Source: Triglochin maritima (Eukaryota; Streptophyta; Magnoliopsida; Alismatales; Juncaginaceae). Taken from it: a stretch of DNA of 64,000 nt. Position numbers and translations under genes: made by a program. The notes below the pieces were generated by a model. It did no database searches, was not told the origin of the DNA, and saw nothing but the letters and a program-made list of their open reading frames with translations. This document shows positions 13,245-23,878 of this stretch, in pieces. Location: assembly GCA_963682175.1 (NCBI GenBank), contig OY821777.1, positions 7,209,501 through 7,273,500 on the forward strand, written 5' to 3'. How positions within the stretch are numbered: the first letter of the stretch is position 1; each line of letters begins with the position of its first letter.

Positions 13245-14673
13245 GTTTTATTTTTCCTCTTAAGCTTTCATTATGAAAATCAGGAGACAATGCAAAATAT
13301 ATTATTACATGGATTACTTGGTTATAATGAAGAGGTCGTTTTGAGCATTTGATGTAGATCTTTTGCGTTTTTAGTCTGTTGAACATGTACAAAGCTCTTT
13401 AGATGCGATAATTCGGAGTACAGAAAAACTGTTATTGTAAACCACTTCTAATCATATGTAATATCCTCATTTCTGCTCTTAAGCCTGGGCTGTCTCTCTA
13501 GTTAGCGATTATCAAGACATACTTCCATTACATGTTCTTTCAAAGTTAGTTTTGTTTATTTTTATAACACTGTTTATGCTATTTATGGTTTCAGCGGTCT
13601 TCTTTATTGATTGTCTCTCAAACAGATGGAGAGCTGTAAAATGTGATTTTCCTTTTGATGACCCAAGCCTGGTTGGTGGTCTTCTCTGTACAGCATTCAC
13701 TGTCGTAGTCATGGAAGGCTTGGGAAACTTCCCTACTGCATGGGATTCGTCCCTGCAACAACCGTGCTCAATGCCGAACTGTGCTGCGTATTCGAGAGTT
13801 GTCTGCACGGTTTCATATTATAGTGCGAAGAATATCCTGAAGATTCACTGGCAAATAGAAAACATAACGTCGTGTTGAGACTTGAGGTGGGCCTTACGTC
13901 GAACCAGAAGATTATCACAACATGTTATTGTGAGCAAATAAAATATTTTTTTATCTATACATACCAGAGGACGGGAATTTCCTAGGATGTTGCTGCAAGT
14001 GTTGAGTTAAATTTCAGGTGACATTTTCTCTAGATATCTTCATGGAGTGCTAAAGCGTTTGTCCAAGCTCATCTTGCAAAGCTGTGAGCCTGTGAAAAGG
14101 TCTGAATGCTTGCTAATTAGCAGATAAAATATTACCTGCAAAGCATTTTGCCAATTTACAATGCAATTAGCATGACATGTTGGTCGAGAGATTGATCAAA
14201 CAGCAACACTCAGAAAACTATTTCTTTATCCAATTATTGCATGGCAGACCGTATTTGATGTTCATCCAGGATGTGGAAGGAAAATTTACCAGTGTGTGCA
14301 GGTATGCACTATGCAGTACATAACAGGGTCCACTGAATTTATAGTCCCAATTACACATTTCCTCTCGCTATTTCTCATCATTGTTTCTGGTCTAGTCCGA
14401 TATTGTGTTGCGACCGACCAAACAACAAAAACACGAAGGTTGTACCCAGACAAGTAAAAAGCTACAAGCAAGCAATACCCACCACCATTTGTTTTGGTCA
14501 CCTTCCACCCGTAAGTGGTCACGGCCTCACGGGTGACGGCACGAGCAGTGAAAGAATACCTGTCTGCCTTGGGGGTGGAGTTTTAATTTTTTTTAAATTT
14601 TGACATAGTATGGCTCTATAGTCTATAATGACCAAGTGCATTATAAGACGTGTTAACTGTTACAGATCTGTTA
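13245..14673. other. Region after the last recognised WD40 exon
   Basis: A final exon and 3' UTR of the WD40 gene should lie in or near this stretch, but no frame could be tied to it. The open frame 13552-13878 shows no recognisable domain and no supported splice link to exon 13118-13244. Confidence 0.4.
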
Positions 14674-15128
14674 GAGCACCCTTAACGGGTGCTCTTGCCT
14701 GGGTGCCTGGGCAGCCCTCCCTTAGCGGGAGGGCGCGCCAGGGGCAGGACGCCCCGGGTGCATTTCCGGGTGGCAGGCTGTCCGGAAATGCACCCTGGGT
14801 GCCCGGGCGGGGGGCGACGTGCCCCCTGGTCCCCAGGTTTTTTTTTTTGTTTTTCAAAAATGTTTTAAAAATAATTTAAAATCGTTTTTTCAAAAAAAAA
14901 AATATGAAAATAAGTTTTTTATTTGTTTATATTTTCTAGAATTTTTTGATAATTTTTCGTATTTTTTCTAAAATTTATCCCGAAATGACGTGTAGGGGAG
15001 AAAATGTAGGGCGTTTGAGGTGTTTTTGGGTGTGGTTAAGAAAAATTTAGGGGTGTTAGTTTAAGCTGACGTGGCGGAGAGAGAAATCAGGACGTTCGGG
15101 AAGTGTCCGGGTGCTGTTAACGACGCTC
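14674..15128. mobile_element. Harbinger-type MITE with GC-rich hairpin end (copy 1)
   Basis: The element is bounded by TTA at 14671-14673 and at 15129-15131. Its termini are similar inverted sequences: GAGCACCCTTAAC at the left and the complement of GTTAACGACGCTC at the right. The left 160 bases are GC-rich and full of perfect hairpins, including GAGCACCC/GGGTGCTC around loop TTAAC and GCCCTCCC/GGGAGGGC around loop TTAGC. A poly-T tract and an AT-rich body follow. A 3-bp TTA/TAA duplication is the hallmark of PIF/Harbinger (Tourist-like) elements. It has no transposase and is therefore non-autonomous. Confidence 0.7.
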
Positions 15129-15131
15129 TTA

Positions 15132-16722
15132 GTGTGTGAATCTTAAAATTACGAATATGTTAAAACTGTTTATCAACTAAGCTATTCCCATTTTCTTCTG
15201 TTTAAGCTTATGTTTTTGTTAGAATTTGCGGCTCAAGTAAAATTAGCATGATAGCTTGAACACCCGCGTACAAGGGATGAAGCCTTAGCCACTTTTAATT
15301 GTTATATATATGTTACATCCCTGACATGAGTGATATTGTCATTTAATGCCTGAACTAAAGTAACCGGTGAATGATTGGGGACAAGGTGCCGACATTGTTG
15401 GATGAGTACTGGACTTCCTCAGATAGCATGCTTTGCTTTTCTTCTTTTAAGGGGTTAACAATAAGATCAGAAAAGAAAATGAATTTTTCCTTCATATTGA
15501 AGTTAAGGAAACGTTCTCTCTGAGAGGCTGATGAACTAGAGGCTTTTCAGTTTTTTTCCTCACGCTGAGGAATTTATTTGCCTGAAGCCTAAGTTCCTGA
15601 ATAGCAAGGAAAATGTTTTAAATGGAGATCTTGTCTAATGCACTATATAATTGAAACTCAACCCACCATGTTAGATTAAATATCCCAATTAAGACCCACT
15701 GATCACAGGATGTCAACGTAGCCCAACGTAATCTAGTAGCACTGAGATGCTTCGCTATAAACTGTGGCTGGAATCCAATATGATTGTCGTTTACTACGGC
15801 GTTTTCTATGCTGGAACTTTAATCTATAGTATATAGGCTACAGTATGTCATTCCAAAGGTCAAATCGATTTTCGGTCGTCTTCCTTCGGTCTACTTCGCC
15901 AAGTCCAATGCCGTTCTAGCAGGTAGTCTTTCATCATTTTGTTTTGTGGTATATACTACTTGGAGATACGGACGGAGCTCGTTTAAATTATAATAAGCTA
16001 CTGTGAAGAATATTTCGTCAATTATCAAATAAAATATTCAAACCATATCTTAAACCTCAAGTTACCATGTAATTGATTAAGTATACTCTCAAACAGCTTA
16101 TTGCACCCTACCAAATCGCTCCTGTTAATGCTCCACAGATCGCAAGAATAGAGATAGCTCTAAGCACACTCGTAGAGTTTGACTATGCATGTTATTCTTA
16201 TGGGTTACATTACAAGCTGTAAAAGAGGCTTTAAGAATGAGAAGGCGAAGATTTATGTATATGCATGTGGAGGTTGCTTCATTGGTGGTTTGTTGGGTTT
16301 GAGCGAAGGAGACAAGGTGTGGGGGAATAGAAAAAGAAAAGGAAATTTAAAAATGGTGCCGTGCATCTCACACTTTTCCATGCAATTCCATTCCCACGCC
16401 AGCCTGCCAGCAAGGAACAAAGTACCCTCAATCATTTCTTGTTAATTATACTTACAAAGAATACCCTGGTTTTTAGAAAGAAGACTCATTAGTCATCATG
16501 TTCTCGACCATATAGGTCTTTGGTGGTCTATTGTGTTCTTTCTGTCTGAGTTTCTTTGTGATTCGGATGGTCAACAGTCAAGTCGTGAGTACAATTTAAA
16601 GTATTTCCCAAGAAGATCTAACGATACGTATAATGAACAAAAATATAAAACATGAGATTTCAACATCACCTTTTTATGTTACAAGTCGCAAAATTTAGTA
16701 GAGAATACTTTTCTATAACCAA
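15132..16722. other. Intergenic, no gene seen
   Basis: AT-rich sequence without recognisable coding potential. The open frame 16179-16445 has no family signature. Confidence 0.5.
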
Positions 16723-17009
16723 TTAAGTTTAGGGGGTTTTGCTACAGTATACCAGCGCAGGTGTCTAAATTGACAATATGCATATGCTTTTTCGATATTG
16801 TCGCATATACACCTAGAAGTCATTCTTATTTGCACAAATGCACCCGGGCCGTTTGTGGGCCTCACATCAAAGAGACGACGTGAATAGGCCGTTAATGGCC
16901 GTCCAAATCAGTTCGTAATTTGTTTGTTAGGACGTGTGATTTGGGATTGACTGTAGCAAAAAACGTTTTACTAATCTTAAAGCATGATTAAACCATTACC
17001 GTGCTGAAA

Positions 17010-17415
17010 TCACTTTGGATCGAATCACTCTGGAATCACTCTGGATTGTCTCTGAATCGACCATGGAATCACTCTGGATTGTCTCTGGAATCAATATGGA
17101 TTCTGTCTGGCACGACGCTGGATTGATTATGGATTCCTTCTGGAGTGACCCTGGACTCATGCTAAACCTTGCGTTAAACCTAGGGTCTTTCTGGAATGAC
17201 TTTGGATACATCATGGATTCTGTCTGGCACGACGCTGAATTGATTCTGGATTCCTTTTGGAATGACATTGGACTCATTCTGAACTTTGCGTTAAACCTAG
17301 AGTCTTTCTGGAATGACTCTGGATACATTATGGATTCTGTCTGGTACGACGCTGGATTGATGTTGGATTCCTTCTGGAATGACCCTGGACTCATTCTCGA
17401 CCTTATCGGGACTTT
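17010..17415. repeat. 15-nt-periodic minisatellite, open on both strands
   Basis: Variants of a 15-base word such as TGGATTCTGTCTGG or TGGAATGACTCTGGA repeat across the interval. A higher-order unit of about 120 bases is seen three times (MDSVWHDAGL... SFWNDPGL on the plus strand). Because the period is a multiple of three, one plus frame (17015-17659, 214 codons) and one minus frame (16996-17427, 143 codons, SFQKES/CQTES repeats) both stay open. The open frames are therefore a by-product of the repeat and not evidence of a gene. Confidence 0.75.
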
Positions 17416-17511
17416 TCGTTTCCCCATTCATTCCACCGTATCTCCAGAACGGTTCCAGACACTATCCATGCTCCTTGTAGGTGTTTTCCAGACCCAATCC
17501 AGCCATTCGAA

Positions 17512-17856
17512 GTGGGAAAATGGTTTCACTCTAAAACTCCTCATGTCCTCAGTCGTCAATCGTCCTTCCAAACGAAAGAACCAACATGTCTTCAGCCATG
17601 GAAGTTTAATTATTTTCAACCAACCGTGTGCTCTTCGGAAGTTGTGGATAAGGAGCTAGAAGAGTTGTCCGGCAACCGGAAGACTATGTTCAGGAGTACA
17701 CTGTTTGGCCACTTTCTCAAGATGTCAAAGATATTTGTGGACAACGTCATTCTCGACTTTTTGGTTGACAACTTCGATGCTGAAGCTTCCGGTTTCAAGC
17801 TCGGAGATGTGATTCCGGAGTCGATCCATATTGATTCCGGATACGATCCAGAGTGA
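17512..17856 (+). pseudogene. Possible DUF1985-like fragment carried by the MULE
   Basis: An open frame of 114 codons follows the minisatellite and runs up to the right TIR. Its segment MFRSTLFGHFLKM resembles the start of plant DUF1985 domains, which are often carried with Ulp1-like proteases inside MULEs. No protease domain is present, so at most a fragment was captured. The similarity is judged by eye and is weak. Confidence 0.3.
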
Positions 17857-18173
17857 TTTCATAGTCGATCCAGAGTGATCTGATCCAAAGTGCACGGTAA
17901 CAGTTTAATCATGGTCTTAGATTAGTAAAACTTTTTTTCCTACAGTCAATCCCAAATCAAACGTCCTAACAAACGGATCACGAAGTGATTTGGACGACTG
18001 TTAACGGCCCATTCACGTCGTTCCTTTGGTGTACGACCCACAAATGGCCCGGGTGCATTTGCGCAAATAAGAATGATTTCTAGGTGTATATGCGACAATA
18101 CCAAAAAAACAGGTGCATATTGCTAATTTGGACACATGTGGGGTGTACTGCAGCAAAAAAACCCTTACGGTTA

Positions 18174-18634
18174 ATCAACAAGTCGCTAATGTTGATTACT
18201 AATTAAGTAATTAGTGCACTTCAACTTTGCAATGTTTTCTGATATTGTGAGCACTTTTAACTTTGTTGCGAGGAAGAAAAAGCAAATGGCGTTGAATGCT
18301 AATTACCTTTACTACTCTTGCATCTCGATGGAATAATATATATTGGCATGACTGCAATTCTGCAAAGCTAGCGTTAGAGATGATTTATAGACCATCATAT
18401 ACCGTATACCCTGGAGGAAATAATCCAGATTCCAACCCATGGCTACTCTCCCCAATCTTTGCTGCTTTCAACATTCACCTTTCCTAAAATACCCCTCTCC
18501 CCTCCACAAAACACCAACCAAAACAAGTACATCCTCGTCCAAAACTCCAGGGCAGTTCCGGTACAAAACAGTTCAATGACAGTTCCACTAGATCACGAAC
18601 CACAGTTCAGTTACTTTCCTCCCCTCCACTCCTC
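18174..18634. other. Upstream region of the IRKI gene
   Basis: Non-coding sequence between the MULE duplication and the IRKI core promoter. No further element is recognised. Confidence 0.5.
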
Positions 18635-18643
18635 ATATATAAA
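18635..18643 (+). promoter_or_regulatory. Probable TATA box of IRKI
   Basis: ATATATAAA lies about 150 bases before the start codon and some 35 bases before a CT-rich leader, as expected for a plant core promoter. Confidence 0.5.
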
Positions 18644-18668
18644 CAACAGGACTCCTTCAATCTTAGAT

Positions 18669-18670
<2 letters not shown>

Positions 18671-18706
<36 letters not shown>
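18671..18706. repeat. (CT)n microsatellite in the IRKI 5' UTR
   Basis: An almost pure CT run lies between the TATA box and the ATG. Pyrimidine-rich leaders are common downstream of plant transcription starts. Length variation here could affect expression. Confidence 0.85.
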
Positions 18707-18707
<1 letters not shown>

Positions 18708-18786
18708 ACCTCTGGCTCTTCTAGACATCTTCATTCCACAACCCAAAAGCAGTTGTAACCGCTAGACATCTATCTCTGTTCTATCC

Positions 18787-19316
18787 ATGCCATCCATGAA
18801 CAGTAGTGGTGGGTGTGAGATCAACAGGCAAGAGCTCCAAGCCGAGATCGCAAAAGCAGTGGAGCTGAGAGCCCTCCACGCCTCTCTGACCACCGGAAGC
18901 AACAGCAGCCCCGCCTGCAGCCTCCGCCTCCCTCCGGGGGCGTCGCCGTGCCTCTCCCGCCTCCCCGGCGAGGACTACCCCGTCTTCGCCCCCGTACGTT
19001 ACGTTGCCTTTTTTGTCGTTTTGTGGTGTGTGGACATGTTGTTGGTGTGTTCGGTACAAAAGGGTGTTTTGTTTCTGCACTGTGGATTGGGTGTTTGCGG
19101 TGCGCTTCGTTATCAGATTCCTTCTGTTTTCTTTTCTCTCTTTTTCTAGGGTACCATCTTTGGCTTTGCTTGTTGGAGTATCGATGTTTTCTGATGAATG
19201 ATAATCTGTTTTGTACCGCAAAGTTTTCGATATTTTAGTCGGTTTTTTAGACTTTCAAAAAAGTTTGTGTTTTTGCAACTTAATTTGATGTTCTGTTTTT
19301 GAGGTTGTTGTTGTTG

Positions 19317-19348
<32 letters not shown>

Positions 19349-21252
19349 CTATTCAGAGGATTTTTTTGTTTGAGATTTCAGCTTTTTTATGATCCTGTTT
19401 CAGAGTCACTGACACTGTGCTTGGTTTTGGTTGAATCCACAAATTTATTGATAAAAAGCTGTTTTGAGGTACCAAAAGGAATTGGGCCATTGGTAGTATT
19501 TTGACTGTCATGGTTTGTTTGAAATTTTTATTTTTATTTTTTGCAAGTTTTAACTTTGGCAATCAGAAACAGAAGGTTTAAGGTGATTCTCACAGATGCA
19601 TGTACATCTTCCGCTGAACAATTAAGAACATTTTTTTTCCTTCTTCCAAATATGAATTTTAGAAATTTTGCATGGTTCCTTTTGTATGCGTAATAAAACT
19701 AATCTATCTACATGAATATGCCAAACAGAGCTACGAAGAGGAACCTCTCCCTGGGCATCGTTTCCTAAAATCCGACAACCGAACACTATCCGAAACATGG
19801 GGTGGAAGCGTAATCAACGGAGAATCCAGAGAAGACGAATTGGATCACTACTCTGGGATTATCATGGACAAACACAAATCCCCTTCCATGAACAGAGAAC
19901 ATCAGATCTGCCTGGTGGACGGTCAGAAGTCCAACTCTAGTTCATGTCGTAACCACATTAGCACCTTACAGATTTCTCCAGCCAATGTCTTCAGATCCAG
20001 TAGAAGAACAGATTCTGTGGAATTCAAATCCATCAGCACTTGTAACAAATGCAAGCCTGCATCGATCAGCCGTGAGGCTGATTGCGATGGTAGGAACCAT
20101 AGAGCCTCCATGGGATCATTATCTGTAGCTGAGACGCAGGCATCCATTCAATTGCCACCAAAAAGCCGGTCTCCGATACTTTCATGGTTATTTCCCCATT
20201 CAAAGAAGAAATCTAAGTCAGATATGTCCCCAAATACCATAGAATCCGAAGACGTCTCACAGCTTTTCAAGGACTGGGGGATGCAGACACTTGATTCCCT
20301 GAAGAAAGAGCTTGCTGAGGCGAATGAAAACCGTGATGTGGCTTTGGCGGAGGCCCAGGAGATGAAGTCTACATTAGGTGAGTTGAAAGACAAGATGGTG
20401 CAATTGGAAACCTACTGTGAAGAGCTGAAAAAGGCCTTGAAACAGGCTGTCCAAGCGCATGAAGCCCCTGGTAATGAAAGACGTAATCTTTCTAGGAGAA
20501 CAAAGTCGATCGGGGGTGGAAAAGAGAGTTCGATGCCGGTCAGCCATGAAGTGATGGTGGAAGGCTTTCTTCAGATAGTGTCTGAAGCAAGACTATCAGT
20601 GAAACAATTTTGCAAGACTCTCGTAAGCCAAATTGACAAAACCGATGATGAATTGAGCGAGAAACTGAATTTACTTCTTGAAACATACAACCTATCGACA
20701 AATTCAATGTTCTCTAGAGGGGTGCTGTATCATCTGGAAGCTCTCATCAACCAATCACTTTACCAAGATTTTGAGAATTGTGTGTTCCAAAAGAATGGCT
20801 CACCGAAGAGCCTAGATCCACACAGGGATCTCGAAGATAATTTCTCAGCTTTTGTCGCGTTACGCAATTTGAGCTGGAATGAGGTGTTGCGGAAAGGTAC
20901 TAAGTATTACAGTGAAGACTTCAGCAAGTTTTGCGACCAAAAGATGAGCAGCATTGCCGCCTTACTGGATTGGTCCCGTCTGTGGCCTGAGCAGCTCTTA
21001 CAATCATTTTTCGTTGCGGCAAAGTGTATTTGGTTGCTACATCTGCTGGCATTCTCATTCGAATCACCGCTGACAATACTACGTGTGGAGGAGAGCCGAA
21101 GCTTCAATGCACAATACATGGAGGATGTGTTAGTAGACAGGCATAGAACACAAACTCCTGCTAAAGTCAAGATCATGGTAATGCCCGGATTTTATGTTCA
21201 CGACAGAGTGCTGAAGTGCAAAGTCTTGTGCAGATATAGGTCTGTGTCATGA
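18787..21252 (+). CDS. IRKI: IRK-interacting protein (DUF641/GIL1 family)
   Basis: Exon 1 is 18787-18993 (donor CCC|GTACGT) and exon 2 is 19729-21252 (acceptor CAG|AGC). Together they give 576 residues in unbroken frame. The N-terminus carries EIAKAVELRALHASL and EDYPVF followed by SYEEEPLPG, features of Arabidopsis IRKI (At5g12900 type). A coiled coil spans roughly residues 246-315. The C-terminus ends in MPGFYVHDRVLKCKVLCRYR, a block shared by the DUF641/GIL1 family. IRKI was named for binding the receptor-like kinase IRK. DUF641 proteins act in growth responses, and the biochemical role is unclear. The 735-base intron starts with a pyrimidine-rich stretch and contains a TTG/TTA run. Length and structure look normal and the gene appears intact. 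Confidence 0.9.
19303..19349. repeat. Compound (TTG)n(TTA)n microsatellite in IRKI intron 1
   Basis: Repeats of GTT change into repeats of ATT without interruption. The run is intronic. Confidence 0.8.
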
Positions 21253-22718
21253 CACAGACTTAATTGTTAAATATGTTCCTTGGAGTTTTGTTTTTTCTTC
21301 TTTAGAGGTTTTCCGGTTGACTGTGTGGTGTTGATACAATATTTCTCAAGCGTTTGTGGACCATTTTGTACCTTAATAACATTGGTTTCTACAAAAGAAA
21401 TATTTATTGGCAATGAAACTGTTATGGAGGGAAACAATCTATTGCAATTGCAGAGGTATCCGGTACACATGAATTGAACATTCTCTTCTATATCACAATA
21501 ACCACAACTCAAGTGATGTTGTGGATGGGGGTGGGAATCTTTTTCTTTTTTGCACTGGGATGATGACAAGACAACCTATTCGATAATTGATGAATGCATA
21601 TAAAGTGATATGGTTGAGTGGTTGATCCACTGGAATGATAGGGGACCAGACGCAACACCCGTTCCACATATGTAAGCATATAGATAAGGTCACTTTAACC
21701 AAATATGAAATATGTATATATATAGGAAGGACCATAACTCATTAGCCATAATTAATTTACAAGGTATTAATGGCACTGTTGTTATGGATTAGAGCATCTT
21801 TTGTAGGTTGGAAGCAACTGGTGCTTGATCACCAACCTAAGCTTTTGGCTGTAAATACACTTCCAGCAAAAGATTCTTTGCATGTGTCTGTGATTTGGGG
21901 TTATTAGAGGGGATTGCAAGCCTACAATTTGAATAAACATACCACTAGCAGGTGGTTGGTTGTTGCTTTCGTATAGTTCTTGGCAACGTTGGGTTAAATT
22001 TTATTCGGGTGCTGTTATATATTGGCAATGTAGGGTTAAATTTAGTCATAGTTGTCAATTACTTCCAAGTCAAAATAACATCCCTTCTGACCAGATCTAG
22101 ACGTTAGTCGTTGTTGTACTCGAACACGTCGAAACTTGTCGGGAAAAGGGAACAAGTTCTTTGGACATGCTGAATGGTGTTCGAATGCGAATGAATTACC
22201 TACTTTCGTTACTGTCTTCCTGGTCATTACGTAGTTAGGCACGTTGGGAGAAATTGGGCCCTCGTATCTTCGACGCGGCCGGGAGAAGAATGTTGTAAAC
22301 AACTTGGTCTGATGAAATCTTTGTACTTCATCAATCATAACTGGTTCTATAGATAAGAGATAATTTACTATCTGTGCTTAACATGTAGTATTACAAACAA
22401 GAGAAAATGTGAGAACTGTAAATCTGTAATTGTAAAGAAAATTCTCTTTTCAACCTCATAACACATCTTTTAAGATTTTAGACTCTTCTCACTTACCCGT
22501 CTTCATTTGCATTTGTCTTCATGTATCCCACAACACATGACGAAGGTCGCAATATTCTTGAGGAGACTATTGTATATACATACCAGCAAGATTTTAGACA
22601 GAAGATCTTCAAAAATCTAAATTTACTTAAAACCAAAGTAAAGCAAAAAAATGCAAAAAAAATCACAAAGAAACTTACCAAATATAAGTAAAATTCTCTT
22701 TGCCTCTCTCTTAAGTCT
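21253..22718. other. IRKI 3' flank and intergenic sequence
   Basis: No gene is supported. A minus-strand open frame at 22042-22338 lies in a somewhat GC-richer patch that may be a decayed transposon fragment, but I cannot name it. Confidence 0.4.
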
Positions 22719-22846
22719 TAAGGGCCTCCTTAACGGAGGCCCTTTTCGGGTCGGGGCGAAATTCGCCCCGACCTGGCTCCCCTTAATGGGGAGCGGACCC
22801 GGGTCGGGTCGTGACCTGGGTCTGCGATCCGACCCGGGTCCCGACC

Positions 22847-22872
22847 CAGGTCTGGCCACGTGGCCAGACCTG
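22847..22872. repeat. 26-bp perfect palindrome containing a G-box core
   Basis: CAGGTCTGGCCAC is followed directly by its reverse complement. The centre is CACGTG. It is part of the hairpin-rich end of Harbinger copy 2. Confidence 0.9.
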
Positions 22873-23189
22873 GTTGGTTGAATTTTTTTTATTTATATTA
22901 GTTAAATAATATGTTAATAAATATATATAATTAAAATAAATTGTAAATAAATATAATAATTAATAAAATAAATCAATTGAATTAACTATAATAATACAAA
23001 ATCAATATTGAATTTAATATCAAATTTGAAATTGTGTTTCAATCCAACTTTTAAAAAAAATTACATTTTCTTGTGTTTTTGTTAAATAAATCAATTAAAG
23101 TGTATCACTTATTAATATTTGTTAATAATATAGTAAACAAAAAAATTGAAACTCAAATAAATTAAATTAACTTCAAGAATGGAAGAATT

Positions 23190-23525
23190 GTATGCACTGG
23201 GAGTGGAAGAATTGTCCAGCTGCTTGGAAGGGACAATATCAAGGTCGAAGCGGAAAACCGACACTTGTTCTGGAAGCTGTTGCATCTTACGACCTTTGGA
23301 TTTGGCATTCATTTTTTGGGATCCCAGGATCGTGTAACGATCTCAATGTCCTCCAACGCTCTCCAGTTTTCGATCACATTCTGGAGGGTCGCGCACCACC
23401 TGTGAGATACGAAGTGAATGATAACTGCGTAACAGAGATCGAGTTCGCAACGCTAAAAAACATATGTCATTGCGAGCCGATTTGATCGAGAATATATGGC
23501 GACGTTTTGGACGGAATCAGAATTA
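23190..23525 (+). pseudogene. PIF/Harbinger transposase remnant (DDE_Tnp_4)
   Basis: The frame reads MHWEWKNCPAAWKGQYQGRS, then LEAVASYDLWIWHSFFGIPG and DLNVLQRSPVFDHILEGRAP. This is the characteristic mid-domain of plant PIF/Harbinger transposases. After 23430 it leaves frame, and LRADLIENIWRRFGRNQN (about 23466-23517, another frame) matches the family's C-terminal end. The region between, which should hold the remaining catalytic part and C-terminal half, is deleted. Non-functional. Confidence 0.8.
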
Positions 23526-23878
23526 ATTATGTTTGTAATATGTATTGTAATATTTTATCTTTGAATTATTATAATATGTAATTGTCGAATTTTAATAAAA
23601 TCTAATTATTATGTGTTGTTCGTAATTATTGTAAGTTAATTAGATTAAGTTATTATAAAAATAATAATTTTAATAGTTTGTGAATTATTATGTTGATATA
23701 GAAAATGAGGTAAAAAGAAATGATGTGGAGGAGAGAGAGTGTTGAAAGTGGGGTTGGGGTTAAGAAGAGAAAAATGGGTTGGGTTGGGTTGTGGGTTGCA
23801 TAGTGTTTTTTGCTGACGTGACAGAGAGAGAAAACTGACGTGTCAAGATATTTGGGGTTGGGATTAAAGATGGCCTAA

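Larger units (their letters stand above)
16732..18164. mobile_element. Non-autonomous MULE-like element with long terminal inverted repeats
   Basis: About 300 bases at the left end (16732-17040), beginning GGGGGTTTTGCTACAGT, recur inverted at the right end (about 17840-18164), which ends GTACTGCAGCAAAAAAACCC. The flanking nine bases are TTAAGTTTA and TTACGGTTA, matching at seven positions. Nine-base duplications and long TIRs are typical of Mutator-like elements. The interior has no MURA transposase. It holds a minisatellite and a possible captured gene fragment. Confidence 0.75.
22722..23875. mobile_element. Harbinger-type element with hairpin end and transposase remnant (copy 2)
   Basis: TAA flanks both ends (22719-22721 and 23876-23878). 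The left terminus GGGCCTCCTTAA matches the complement of the right terminus TTAAAGATGGCC. The left 150 bases hold perfect hairpins: GGGCCTCC/GGAGGCCC around TTAAC, a 25-base near-palindrome centred on GGCGAAATTCGCC, and GCTCCCC/GGGGAGC around TTAAT. A 26-base perfect palindrome centred on CACGTG lies at 22847-22872. A piece of PIF transposase lies inside. The right part shares phrases such as GATGTGGAGGAGAGAG and GACAGAGAGAGAAA with the other copies. Confidence 0.75.

Noticed and set aside
14628..14879. Open frames on both strands in the GC-rich end of MITE copy 1
   Set aside because: The sequence is a chain of inverted repeats, so openness on both strands is a by-product. The peptides are low in complexity.
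17015..17659. 214-codon ORF considered as a real gene
   Set aside because: Most of it is the 15-base minisatellite, open because the period is divisible by three. The opposite strand is open too.
18459..18758. Ser/Leu-rich ORF upstream of IRKI
   Set aside because: It reads through the CT microsatellite of the 5' UTR and has no domain.
22623..22881. Pro/Arg/Gly-rich open frames at the hairpin end of Harbinger copy 2
   Set aside because: Same reason: palindromic GC-rich DNA, with no protein family likeness.
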